Origin: CAJFUR01 sp904420575
GTDB taxonomy: Bacteria; Actinomycetota; Coriobacteriia; Coriobacteriales; Eggerthellaceae
Length of the DNA stretch: 64,000 nucleotides
NCBI GenBank assembly: GCA_965119745.1
Contig: OZ221973.1
Location: forward strand, 1,798,001-1,862,000
Direction of reading: 5' to 3'
The position numbers were made by a program, and so were the translations under genes. The notes beneath the pieces were generated by a model that saw only the letters and a program-made list of their open reading frames with translations, did not search any database and was not told where the DNA came from. Positions 50,695 through 58,642 of this stretch are shown here, one piece after another. The first letter of the stretch is position 1. Every line of letters begins with the position of its first letter.

Positions 50695-51369
50695 TCAGGC
50701 CACGTTGCCTTTTTCCGAAAGGTCGATGAATGCCGCGCTGCGCGGGTCGATGGGCGCGTACATGGTGCGCATCAGGTACGCTTCCGGATTGCAGGCCCGC
50801 AGGCTGGCGCTCAGGTCGAGGCGGCTGTGGGTCAGATGCGCGTAGGCGTCTTCCAGGATGACCGATTCGTGGATGCTCGTGCTCTGGTACAGCGCGGCGC
50901 ACAGGGCGCTCACGGTGCTGGCGTCGCAGCAGGCGCACCAGTCGAAGTCGGACTCGTCGAGCACCACCAGGGCGGCGGCGACGAGGTCCTTGTCGTTGAG
51001 GCAGGGAGCGAGGCGCCCCGCCTCGCGTGCGGAGAGGGGATGGACGTCGCGCAGCTCGTCGATGCGGCGCAGGGCATCGCGCTTGGCGAAGGTGGGCCCG
51101 GTGCCGGTGGCGATGGACGTCAGCAGATGCACGTCCTCGATCGACGCGACGACCGCCATCCTCACGGCGCGGCTGACGCCTTCGTTCGCCACGAACGCCA
51201 GCACCTCGGGCGCGCGCAGGCGCTGCACCAGGGCCCGCCGCGCCTCGCCGCGCGAACCGACGATGCGCGCGGTCAACAGCGACCGCTGCGCCTTCAGGTT
51301 CGCGACGTCGAGCACGTTGGCCGGGGTCTGCGTCCTCTGCTGGTCTCGGTTCAAGCTCTTCGTCTCCAT
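50695..51369 (-). CDS. Unknown alpha-helical protein, possibly HEAT/ARM-like
   Basis: A 224-residue protein beginning METKSLNRDQQRTQ. It is almost wholly helical in appearance, with repeated patterns such as ALVQRLRAPEVLAFVANEGV and VRMAVVASIEDVHLLTSI that suggest HEAT-like repeats. I do not recognise a family. AAGGAGG lies 6 bases before the ATG. It is upstream of acs on the same strand, separated by 49 bases, so it may affect acetate activation or simply share the promoter. Confidence 0.6.
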   Translation of the reverse strand: METKSLNRDQQRTQTPANVLDVANLKAQRSLLTARIVGSRGEARRALVQRLRAPEVLAFVANEGVSRAVRMAVVASIEDVHLLTSIATGTGPTFAKRDALRRIDELRDVHPLSAREAGRLAPCLNDKDLVAAALVVLDESDFDWCACCDASTVSALCAALYQSTSIHESVILEDAYAHLTHSRLDLSASLRACNPEAYLMRTMYAPIDPRSAAFIDLSEKGNVA

Positions 51370-51751
51370 GATCTGCCTCCTTCTCTTTCTGCCGGGTGTC
51401 CTCGTTGCGGTGGGTTCCAATGGGTCCATCATGGGGGTTGCAACGGTTACAAGGTCAATCATGGTGCGCCGGTTTCGCCCACGATCGGTGCGATACGGCT
51501 TGCGAACGGGCTTCGGGATCCTGGCGGCCTCTTTGCGAGTGGATTTCGCGGGCGTGCGGAAGGCTCCCCTGCGGACGGGCTTCGTGGGCATGAGGGTGGG
51601 TCCCCTGCGGGCGGATCCGCGTTCGTTGCCTCTCGCCCGCGCCGCTTCGCCAAGGGCTGTCTTTCCCCGTGCGAACGGGTCGTGCGGCCGCCGTCCTTTC
51701 GCTTGCGGGCCGCCTGCGCAAGCGGCATCTTCCCGCCTGCACGCTTTTCCT

Positions 51752-51757
51752 TATAAT
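51752..51757 (+). promoter_or_regulatory. -10 box of the lipid kinase gene
   Basis: TATAAT, 87 bases before the kinase start; the -35 is weak (TTCCCG-like). The 474-base gap 51370-51843 between this gene and the leftward helical-protein gene otherwise holds degenerate GC-rich repeats of the kind CTGCGGACGGGCTTCG, with no gene that I can support. Confidence 0.5.
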
Positions 51758-51843
51758 GGAGGGGAACGCGCAAACGGGGAACAGGCTGATGGCGCGCGGG
51801 TGCCTGCACGCGCGCGCCCGGCCGATGACGGAAGGAACGTCCC

Positions 51844-52917
51844 ATGCCGCCCTTCGAGGAAAAGACGCTGCTGGTCGCGAACCCCGCTGCCCAGAACGGC
51901 AACGGTGCCCAGGCAGCCGCCCACGCGGCGGCGCTTCTGCGGGAAGTGGTGGGGGAGGACCGGCTCGACGTGGTGCTGACCGAGGGGCCGGGTCATGCCG
52001 AGCAAGTGTCCGCGCAGGCGCAGGGATACGGCACGGTGGTGGCGCTCGGGGGCGACGGCATCATCCACGAGACGGCGAACGGGCTTTTGCGGCTGCCCGA
52101 ATGCGCCCGTCCGACGCTCGGCGTGGTGCCGGTGGGCTCGGGCAACGACTACGCGAGAACGCTCGGCATATCGGCGCGCTCGGTGGACGAGGCCGTGCGC
52201 CAGCTGGCGGGCGCCCACCCGCGCCCGTTCGACGTGGGGCGGTGCAACGGGCGCCACTTCGTGGAGACGCTGTCGTTCGGCCTCGACGCCGCCATAGCGC
52301 TCGACACCGTGGAGCGCCGGCGCGTCACGGGCAAGACCGGCACGGCGCTCTATCTGGAGAGCGGCCTCGACCAGCTGCTGCACCATCGCGACGCGCACCG
52401 CTTCACGGCAACGCTGGATGCCGCGCAGGTGGGGGCTGCTGTGCCGCCGGCGGATGCCGGGCAGGTGGGGGATGCCACGCCGCCGGTGGATGCCGGGCAG
52501 GTGGGAGAAGGCCCGGGATTCGAGCGCACCCCCGAAGGCGCGGCAGCCGCGCAGGGCGCAGCGTGCGCGAAAGCGGGGACGAGGACGGTGGACGGTCCCT
52601 CGTACCTGTTCGCCGTCCAGATAGGGCCCACCTATGGCGGGGGCTTCCGCATCTGCCCGCAGGCGCGCACCGACGACGGCCTGCTCGATCTCTGCGTCGC
52701 CCGGCCGCCTTTGAGCGCGCTGCGCGCGGTGTTTCTGTTCCTTCTGGCCAAGAACGCCTGGCACACCCGCTTCAAGCAGCTGGAGTTCTACCAGACGCGC
52801 TCGCTTCGTCTTTCGTTCGACGGCCCGCTGCCCGTGCAGATGGACGGCGAGCCCTTCCAGGCGCCGGAGTACGACATCGCCTGCGTCCCGCACGCGCTGA
52901 ACGTGCTTGTGCCGTGA
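51844..52917 (+). CDS. Diacylglycerol/lipid kinase, YegS/DgkB-type
   Basis: A 357-residue protein. The catalytic domain shows ALGGDGIIHETANGLL and PVGSGNDYAR, the signatures of the diacylglycerol kinase catalytic family, and DGEPFQAPEYD near the end. It should phosphorylate a lipid such as diacylglycerol. Residues about 198-240 are an insertion made of repeated Val-Asp-Ala-Gly-Gln-Val-Gly units, encoded by a roughly 30-bp DNA repeat at 52430-52510, not found in the family. GGAAGGAAC precedes ATG 51844. A terminator lies 78 bases after the stop. Confidence 0.85.
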   Translation: MPPFEEKTLLVANPAAQNGNGAQAAAHAAALLREVVGEDRLDVVLTEGPGHAEQVSAQAQGYGTVVALGGDGIIHETANGLLRLPECARPTLGVVPVGSGNDYARTLGISARSVDEAVRQLAGAHPRPFDVGRCNGRHFVETLSFGLDAAIALDTVERRRVTGKTGTALYLESGLDQLLHHRDAHRFTATLDAAQVGAAVPPADAGQVGDATPPVDAGQVGEGPGFERTPEGAAAAQGAACAKAGTRTVDGPSYLFAVQIGPTYGGGFRICPQARTDDGLLDLCVARPPLSALRAVFLFLLAKNAWHTRFKQLEFYQTRSLRLSFDGPLPVQMDGEPFQAPEYDIACVPHALNVLVP

Positions 52918-52994
52918 CGGGAGAACATGCGGCGCGGGCGGCGGCGAGCCTCCCTGGGCCGCCTGGACCTGCCTTCCCGTGACGGGAAGCACGC

Positions 52995-53022
52995 GACGGG
53001 GGCGTGGAGCCTCGCCCCCGTC
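52995..53022. terminator. Terminator between the convergent lipid kinase and DUF5996 genes
   Basis: GACGGGGGCG pairs perfectly with CGCCCCCGTC around an 8-base loop; TCTTTT follows within 12 bases on the plus strand. Confidence 0.75.
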
Positions 53023-53082
53023 TGGCCGTCTTTTCTGGTGGCGGAAGAGCGCAGCGTGGGCGGATGCGCCTTGCCGGCGGCC

Positions 53083-53976
53083 CTATTGGGTGATCAAGGG
53101 CTTCGTCAGCCACGCCAGGTGGTTCCACCGCTGCTGCTCGGCGATGCGTGCGAAGGCCTCGCGGCAGAAGCGCACGACGGCGGCGTGCGGGTTGCGGGCG
53201 CGCAGCACGTCCTCCAGGGGCAGCAGGTACTGTGCGCGAGATGCGTCGAAGCACGCGCCGTCCACCGGCACCTCGCCTGCCGAATTCTCCAGGAAGGGAT
53301 AGGCCATAACGAAGAACGCCGCCTTGTCGTACGTTTCGTCGCCCGGCCAGAATCCGAATTCGACCAACTGCTCGTCCAGCGCCACGCGCTCCACCAGGGA
53401 GGCTTCGGGATCGAAGGGGCAGGGCTCTCCCGAGAACAGCACGCAGGTCATGTCGAAGGTGCCCCAATACAGGGAGGGCGGGGTCTTCTTGCCGCGCCAC
53501 GGTGCCGAGAACTCCAGCAGGGCATCGCGCGCGAACAAGCATTGGTCGAAGTAGGCCTGCGCGCGCTGGTCGTCGAAGGCCAAGGGTTCGTCCAGATGGT
53601 AGAAGGGCTCGTCCGTGAACATCTCTTGTGGGACGGGGTAGATGGGGCAGGGATGCCCCACGTTCTCCAGCAGGTCGACGAACCGGTCGTAGCAGTCGCT
53701 CACGGAAAGGCACTCGCGCAGCGGGAACGCCGCCGCCGCGCCCTCGGTGTTCAGGGCGCGCACCTGCGCGTCCATCACGTCGAGGTCGATCTGCAGTCCT
53801 CCGCTGCCATGGGCCAGGTACCCCGTCGTGAACCCGGTGGGGAACACGTCGAGCACCACCTGGCTCCATTCGGGCTGCGGGGCCGCCATCTCCAACTTCA
53901 CTTTTCCCATCATCTGCGTGGTCATGTGCAGCGCGATGCAGGTGTCGCGCCATTCGCCATACGTTTGCGCCATCAT
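53083..53976 (-). CDS. DUF5996 family protein
   Basis: A 297-residue protein starting MMAQTYGEWRDTCIALHMTT. Blocks such as TQMMGKVKLEMAAPQPEW, MFTDEPFYHLD and PSLYWGTFDMTCVLFSGEP match the conserved pattern of DUF5996 (W-x-x-T/C-x-x-ALHL, QxxGKV, SPVHFFWGSFD). No enzymatic function is established. The start may be either of the two ATG codons at 53976 and 53973. It is convergent with the lipid kinase. Confidence 0.75.
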   Translation of the reverse strand: MMAQTYGEWRDTCIALHMTTQMMGKVKLEMAAPQPEWSQVVLDVFPTGFTTGYLAHGSGGLQIDLDVMDAQVRALNTEGAAAAFPLRECLSVSDCYDRFVDLLENVGHPCPIYPVPQEMFTDEPFYHLDEPLAFDDQRAQAYFDQCLFARDALLEFSAPWRGKKTPPSLYWGTFDMTCVLFSGEPCPFDPEASLVERVALDEQLVEFGFWPGDETYDKAAFFVMAYPFLENSAGEVPVDGACFDASRAQYLLPLEDVLRARNPHAAVVRFCREAFARIAEQQRWNHLAWLTKPLITQ

Positions 53977-54171
53977 GCGGCATCACCTCGGGGCCAGTGT
54001 AGCGTGGCCGCGACGCTGGCAGGTCGCCGGCGGGCATCGTCACCGTCCCGCCGCGAAACGGCCATCCCCCCGATTCCCGCGTCGGGGCGACCGCTCATGC
54101 AGGGCCCATGATGCCGTTCGGCGGCGTGCGGATCTCTTGCGACGGAAACCGTTGTTCGGGGAGTGATCGGG

Positions 54172-54277
54172 GCGTCTCGCTTGCGAGAGGGCCTGATCTC
54201 GATGGCGTGGATGCGGCGTTCGACCTGCCCCCTTCGCGTCTCGCTTGCGAGAGGGCCTGCTTTCGATGACGTGGATG
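54172..54277. repeat. Two 42-bp direct repeats in the 53977-54426 gap
   Basis: The 42-base units at 54172-54213 and 54236-54277 are identical at 39 positions, with a period of 64. Each starts GCGTCTCGCTTGCGAGAGGG, which holds a small CTCGC/GCGAG dyad. They lie 150-250 bases upstream of the zinc-ribbon gene with in-frame UGA. The rest of this 450-base gap shows nothing else I can name. Confidence 0.8.
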
Positions 54278-54426
54278 GAATCGCCGCCTGCGTCTTGACT
54301 CCGCAAGAGGCGCTCGCCCGACGAGGGGAGATTGAAGGCGGCTTCGGACGCTGCTACACTGGGGGCAACGTCGAGAGAACGGCGTCGGCATGCGGCGAAG
54401 CAAATGGAAAAAAGGAGGCGGATGCC

Positions 54427-54633
54427 ATGGCGATCGTTCCGATGAAGCAGGGACTCGCGAACGAATTCCCCAAGCAGTGCAGCGGCGGCGGTTGAGCCAC
54501 CGCGAGCATTCCCCTCATCCCATTGGGGACATGCCTGTCCTGCGGTGCGCAGAACGAACTCGGGGAAACCCATTGCAAGGAATGCGGAGCGCCTTTGCCG
54601 CTCCCACCCGGCACCTCCGTCCCGAAAGGGTAG
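54427..54633 (+). CDS. Zinc-ribbon protein with in-frame UGA at codon 23 (candidate selenoprotein or nonsense pseudogene)
   Basis: ATG 54427 has AAAGGAGG 7 bases before it. The frame reads 22 codons ending KQCSGGG, then TGA (54493-54495), then 45 codons that clearly continue the family: GTCLSCGAQNELGETHCKEC and CGAPLPLPPG match the 44038-44235 protein (GTCLSCG, CGAPLVPPPG). So homology crosses the UGA. A 9-bp hairpin starts 10 bases after it (54506-54534). The UGA falls where relatives have the N-terminal C-x2-C-G-x-C cysteines. It may be selenocysteine, or the gene may be broken. Without readthrough the product would be 22 residues. Confidence 0.6.
54506..54534 (+). promoter_or_regulatory. 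Hairpin just after the in-frame UGA, SECIS-like in position
   Basis: GCATTCCCC (54506-54514) pairs with GGGGA-C-ATGC (54525-54534, one bulged C) around a 10-base loop. The loop starts 19 bases after the UGA, within the range known for bacterial SECIS elements. The loop UCAUCCCAUU lacks the guanine usually found at its start, which counts against it. Confidence 0.4.
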
Positions 54634-54639
54634 GCGGCC

Positions 54640-55155
54640 AGGAAGCGGAGGCTGCCGTTTGCGATATGCCGGCGACAAGCCTGATCGCCGTGGCGCGCCA
54701 TCTGGCCAGCCTGGCCGCTGTGGCATATCGGGCGGCAAGCCCGACTGCTGCGGCGTGCTGGATGGCGAGGCTGCCGGGTTATGGCATGTCGGGTGGCAAG
54801 GCTGACGTTTGCGATATGCCGGGTGGCGAAGACGGCGGCTGTGGCGTTGATGAATGGCAAGGTTGACGGCTGTGGCGCAAAAATGCCGAGGCTGACCGTT
54901 ATGGCACGATTTTTGCCCTTCGCGGTAGTCCCTGTTTTCTGCGACCTGGCTTTATAATGAAGGCCAGGTCGAAAATGCAGCCCGAACCTGTCGAAAATAG
55001 CGCCATAACGGTCAGCCTTGCCAAAAAGCGACCATAACCGTCAACCTTGCCACGCAGGTGCGGCGGTTTCGCACCCGGCCGGGGCCGTCGGACATCACGT
55101 CGCCCATCTGCGCCTCGCCACGTGGGCGCATCAGGGGTCTCGTACCTGCGTGGCA
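54640..55155. repeat. Tandem and nested inverted repeats upstream of rplB
   Basis: From 54640 to 54905 there are about nine degenerate units of about 30 bases with the core GGCAAGGCTGACGGTTATGGC. The last copy, AGGCTGACCGTTATGGC (54889-54905), has an exact inverted copy at 55002-55018, and GGCAAGGTTGACGG (54856) is inverted at 55027-55050. Between them, CGACCTGGC/GCCAGGTCG (54942-54971) forms a stem whose loop is TATAAT. Further out, TGCCACGCAGGT (55048-55059) pairs with 55144-55155. No protein is likely here. This accounts for most of the 851-base gap 54634-55484. Confidence 0.75.
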
Positions 55156-55283
55156 CTCTTGCCGGTTTCGTCCGGCGTCTTCGTCTCGAAGAGGTAGGCG
55201 TGCGGGGGAGAGGGGAGGTCCCCTCCCGCCTCCCGCCTGCTTGTGTGCAGGTTGTGGGCTCTGTGTTCGTGTGAATCCGTTGC

Positions 55284-55312
55284 TTGCTTCCACGGCACCG
55301 GGCGTATATAAT
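55284..55312 (+). promoter_or_regulatory. Promoter of the rplB operon
   Basis: TTGCTT (55284-55289), a 17-base spacer and TATAAT (55307-55312) make a near-consensus housekeeping promoter. The leader to the rplB start is about 165 bases and contains a small hairpin (GGTGTAT/ATACACC, 55330-55345). Confidence 0.8.
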
Positions 55313-55484
55313 CTTCGTTTGTGTCTGCCGGTGTATGGATACACCCGGACGCGTGGAAACTCGGCGTCGCGCCGGCAAGCCTCCCTTGGCGGCCACGGCA
55401 ATCGGGTTCCACGGAAATGCAGAAGGAATCTTTGGTGTACGGAGAGGCGTGCGAGCAAAGGTTCCCAGGAGAGAAAAGAGAGTC

Positions 55485-56315
55485 ATGGGAGTCAAACAGT
55501 ACAAGCCGACCAGCCCCGGCCGGCGCTTCCAGACGGTCTCGGACTTCGCCGAGATCACGACGGACAAGCCGGAGAAGTCGCTGCTCGCTCCGAAGCCGAA
55601 CAAGGCGGGGCGCAACAACAACGGCCGCATCACCACGCGCCATCAGGGCGGCGGCAACAAGCGTCGTTACCGCATCATCGACTTCAAGCGCAACAAGGAC
55701 GGCGTGCCCGCCAAGGTTGCCACCATCGAGTACGACCCGAACCGCAGCGCGCGCATCGCGCTTCTGCACTATGTGGACGGCGAGAAGCGCTACATCCTGC
55801 ATCCGAAGGGCCTGCGCGTGGGCGACATGGTCATGAGCGGCCCCGAGGCCGACATCAAGCCGGGCAACGCCCTGCCGCTCGAGTTCATCCCCGTCGGCAC
55901 GCTCGTGCATGCCGTCGAGCTGCAGCCGGGCAAGGGCGCGGCCATCGCGCGTTCGGCCGGCACCAGCATCCAGCTCATGGGCAAAGAGGGCAAGTACGCC
56001 ATCCTGCGCATGCCGTCTTCGGAAATGCGCCGCGTGCTGCTCACCTGCCGCGCCACCGTCGGCGAAGTGGGCAATGCGGAACACTCCAACATCAAGATCG
56101 GCAAGGCCGGCCGCAACCGCTGGAAGGGCATCCGTCCCACCGTCCGCGGCACCGTCATGAACCCGGTCGACCACCCGCATGGCGGCGGCGAGGGCAAGAA
56201 CAAGTCCGCAGGTCGCCATCCGGTGACCCCGTGGGGCGTCCCCACGAAGGGCCATCGCACCCGCAACCCCAAGAAGGCTTCCAGCCGTCTCATCATCCGC
56301 CGTCGCAAGAAGTAG
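55485..56315 (+). CDS. rplB: 50S ribosomal protein L2
   Basis: A 276-residue protein starting MGVKQYKPTSPGRRFQ, with the C-terminal NPVDHPHGGGEG motif that lies near the peptidyl transferase centre. Length is normal. In most bacteria rplB follows rpsJ-rplC-rplD-rplW; here it is the first gene after a promoter and a repeat-rich region. AGGAGA lies about 12 bases before the ATG. Confidence 0.97.
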   Translation: MGVKQYKPTSPGRRFQTVSDFAEITTDKPEKSLLAPKPNKAGRNNNGRITTRHQGGGNKRRYRIIDFKRNKDGVPAKVATIEYDPNRSARIALLHYVDGEKRYILHPKGLRVGDMVMSGPEADIKPGNALPLEFIPVGTLVHAVELQPGKGAAIARSAGTSIQLMGKEGKYAILRMPSSEMRRVLLTCRATVGEVGNAEHSNIKIGKAGRNRWKGIRPTVRGTVMNPVDHPHGGGEGKNKSAGRHPVTPWGVPTKGHRTRNPKKASSRLIIRRRKK

Positions 56316-56338
56316 CGCGAGCACGTTAAGGAGTAATA

Positions 56339-56611
56339 GTGAGCAGAAGTTTGAAAAAAGGTCCTTTCGTCGAGCCGCGCCTTTTGAGCCGCATCGAGAA
56401 GATGAACGCGGCGGGCGAAAAGAACGTCATCAAGACCTGGTCCCGTTCGAGCACCATCTTCCCGGACATGGTGGGCCACACCATCGCCGTGCACGACGGT
56501 CGCAAGCACGTGCCGGTCTACATCACGGAATCCATGGTCGGCCACAAGCTCGGGGAATTCGCGCCCACGCGCACGTTCCGCGGCCATTCGGCCGACAAGG
56601 GCAAGCGATAG
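56339..56611 (+). CDS. rpsS: 30S ribosomal protein S19
   Basis: A 90-residue protein (SRSLKKGPFVE at the start, HKLGEFAPTRTFRGH near the end), in the normal place after rplB. It starts at GTG 56339 with AAGGAG 5 bases before. It binds 16S rRNA in the small subunit head. Confidence 0.97.
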   Translation: MSRSLKKGPFVEPRLLSRIEKMNAAGEKNVIKTWSRSSTIFPDMVGHTIAVHDGRKHVPVYITESMVGHKLGEFAPTRTFRGHSADKGKR

Positions 56612-56627
56612 GTAAGGGGTGAAAAAC

Positions 56628-56969
56628 ATGGAAGTCAGAGCCGTAGCACGCTACGTCCGCGTGTCGCCCCGCAAGGCGCGCATCGTCATCGACCAGATTC
56701 GCGGCAAGTCCGTCGAGCAGGCGCGCGAGATCCTTCGCTTCACCAACCGCGGCATCGCCGAGACCGTCGAGAAGACGCTGAACTCCGCGGTGGCCAACGC
56801 CGAGCACAACAACCACCTGCGCGCTGAAACGCTGGTCGTGAAGAGCGCCTTCGCTGACGAGGGACCTACCTTGAAGCGCATTCGTCCGCGCGCCAAGGGT
56901 TCCGCGTCGCGCATCCGCAAGCGTACAAGCCACATCACGATCATCGTCGCACCGCGAGAGGAGGCATAA
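56628..56969 (+). CDS. rplV: 50S ribosomal protein L22
   Basis: A 113-residue protein with the usual VRVSPRKARIVIDQIRG start and the RPRAKGSASRIRKRTSHI loop that lines the exit tunnel. ATG 56628 is preferred; GTG 56619 would add three residues. Confidence 0.97.
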   Translation: MEVRAVARYVRVSPRKARIVIDQIRGKSVEQAREILRFTNRGIAETVEKTLNSAVANAEHNNHLRAETLVVKSAFADEGPTLKRIRPRAKGSASRIRKRTSHITIIVAPREEA

Positions 56970-56973
56970 CCGC

Positions 56974-57687
56974 ATGGGTCAGAAAGTCAACCCCACCGGG
57001 TTCCGCCTTGGCATCACCGAAGAATGGCGCAGCCGTTGGTACGCCGACAAAGACTATGCCAAGAACCTGGAAAACGACTTGGCTATCAGGAAGTTTCTGA
57101 ACAAGTACCTCGCCCGTGCCGCCGTCTCCAAGGTGGAGATCGAGCGCGCCGGCGACAAGATCAAGGTCATCGTCACCACGGCCCGTCCGGGCGTCGTGAT
57201 CGGCAAGAAGGGCGCCGAGATCGACACCCTGCGCAAGAAGCTCGAAAAGATCGCCAACGGACCGGTGTCCGTGGAGGTCGTGGAAGTCAAGCGCCCCGAA
57301 CTCGACGCCGAGCTCATCGCCCAGTCCGTGGCCGAGCAGCTCGAAGGCCGCGTCGCGTTCCGCCGCGCCATGCGCAAGGCGGTCCAGTCCGCCCGCAAGT
57401 CGGGCGCCAAGGGCATCCGCATCCAGTGCTCCGGCCGCCTGGGCGGCGCGGAGATGAGCCGTCGCGAATGGTATCGCGAAGGCCGCGTGCCGCTGCATAC
57501 GCTGCGCGCGAAGATCGACTACGGTTTCGCCACCGCCGCCACGACGATGGGTTCCATCGGCGTGCAGGTGTGGGTGTATCACGGCGAGATGCTTCCCGGC
57601 CAGAAGGCGCCCCAGCCGGCGCTCGAGGGCAGCTCCCGTCCGAACCGTTCCCGTCGCAACGACCGCAACGAGAGGGGGGCGAAGTAA
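56974..57687 (+). CDS. rpsC: 30S ribosomal protein S3
   Basis: A 237-residue protein beginning MGQKVNPTGFRLG, with the KH-domain GVVIGKKGAEI motif near residue 70. It starts 4 bases after rplV. The tail is basic (RPNRSRRNDRNERG). Confidence 0.97.
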   Translation: MGQKVNPTGFRLGITEEWRSRWYADKDYAKNLENDLAIRKFLNKYLARAAVSKVEIERAGDKIKVIVTTARPGVVIGKKGAEIDTLRKKLEKIANGPVSVEVVEVKRPELDAELIAQSVAEQLEGRVAFRRAMRKAVQSARKSGAKGIRIQCSGRLGGAEMSRREWYREGRVPLHTLRAKIDYGFATAATTMGSIGVQVWVYHGEMLPGQKAPQPALEGSSRPNRSRRNDRNERGAK

Positions 57688-58110
57688 ATGCTGATTCCCA
57701 AGCGCGTCAAGCACCGCAAGGTGCAGCGTGGCTCCATGAAGGGCAAGGCCAAGGGCGGCACGCGCCTGAACCACGGCTCCTGGGGCATCCAGGCCCAGGA
57801 GGCTGCGTGGATCACGAACCGCCAGATCGAGGCTGCCCGTATCGCCATGACCCGCCATATGAAGCGTGGCGGCAAGGTGTGGATCACGATCTTCCCTGAC
57901 AAGCCCATCACGCAGAAGCCGGCCGAAACCCGCATGGGCTCCGGCAAGGGCAACCCCGAGGCGTGGGTCGCGGTCGTGAAGCCCGGCCGCATCATGTTCG
58001 AAATCGACGGCGTCGACGACGAGACCGCGAAAGAGGCCCTGCGTCTTGCCATCAACAAGTTGCCCATCAAGTGCAAGATTGTTTCTCGCGAAACGGAAGG
58101 GCAGGCATAA
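57688..58110 (+). CDS. rplP: 50S ribosomal protein L16
   Basis: A 140-residue protein (MLIPKRVKHRKVQRG; RMGSGKGNPEAWVAV). It starts directly after the rpsC stop codon, so translation is coupled. Normal length and position. Confidence 0.97.
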   Translation: MLIPKRVKHRKVQRGSMKGKAKGGTRLNHGSWGIQAQEAAWITNRQIEAARIAMTRHMKRGGKVWITIFPDKPITQKPAETRMGSGKGNPEAWVAVVKPGRIMFEIDGVDDETAKEALRLAINKLPIKCKIVSRETEGQA

Positions 58111-58305
58111 ATGAAACCAGCAGAGATTCGTGAACTTTCTGCCGACGATCTGCAGGCGAAGTTGAAGGAGGCGCGTGCGGAACTGTTCAACCTGCGCTTT
58201 CAAATGGCCACGAGCCAGCTCGACAACACCGCCCGCGTCAAGCAGGTGAAAAAAGACATCGCGCGCATCCAGACCGAGATGCGTGCCCGCGAGCTGAGCG
58301 CTTAA
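58111..58305 (+). CDS. rpmC: 50S ribosomal protein L29
   Basis: A 64-residue helical protein (LKEARAELFNLRFQMATSQL), starting directly after the rplP stop. It sits at the tunnel exit in the large subunit. Confidence 0.96.
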   Translation: MKPAEIRELSADDLQAKLKEARAELFNLRFQMATSQLDNTARVKQVKKDIARIQTEMRARELSA

Positions 58306-58329
58306 GCGGCGAGAAGGTAAGGTAGACGT

Positions 58330-58590
58330 ATGAGTGAGATTCGCAACTCCCGCAAGGTCCGCCAGGGCGTCGTCGTGAGCGACGTCAACGACAAGACCAT
58401 CGTGGTGCAGATCAAGGAACGCAAGCCGCACCCCGTGTACGGCAAGATGATCACCACCACCAAGAAGCTCCATGCCCATGACGAGAACAACGAGGCCGGC
58501 ATCGGCGACACTGTGCGCATCATGGAGACGCGCCCGCTGTCCAAGATGAAGCGTTGGCGCCTGGTCGAGATCGTGGAAAAGGCCAAATAG
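58330..58590 (+). CDS. rpsQ: 30S ribosomal protein S17
   Basis: An 86-residue OB-fold protein (RQGVVVSDVNDKTIVVQI; IMETRPLSKMKRWRLVEI), in the usual place after rpmC, with AAGGTAAGG before the ATG. Confidence 0.96.
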   Translation: MSEIRNSRKVRQGVVVSDVNDKTIVVQIKERKPHPVYGKMITTTKKLHAHDENNEAGIGDTVRIMETRPLSKMKRWRLVEIVEKAK

Positions 58591-58642
58591 CGCGTGCGCA
58601 ATGCAGGCATGCAGTCTTTACGAGGAAAGTTAGGTTGAGACA

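Noticed and set aside
54390..54866. Protein-coding frame through the tandem repeats (ending MPGGEDGGCGVDEWQG)
   Set aside because: The sequence simply translates the DNA repeats, its start lies in the wrong frame for the strong ribosome site, and no homology is seen.
54640..54910. CRISPR array
   Set aside because: The units follow each other without unique spacers of even length and are themselves degenerate; no cas genes are present.
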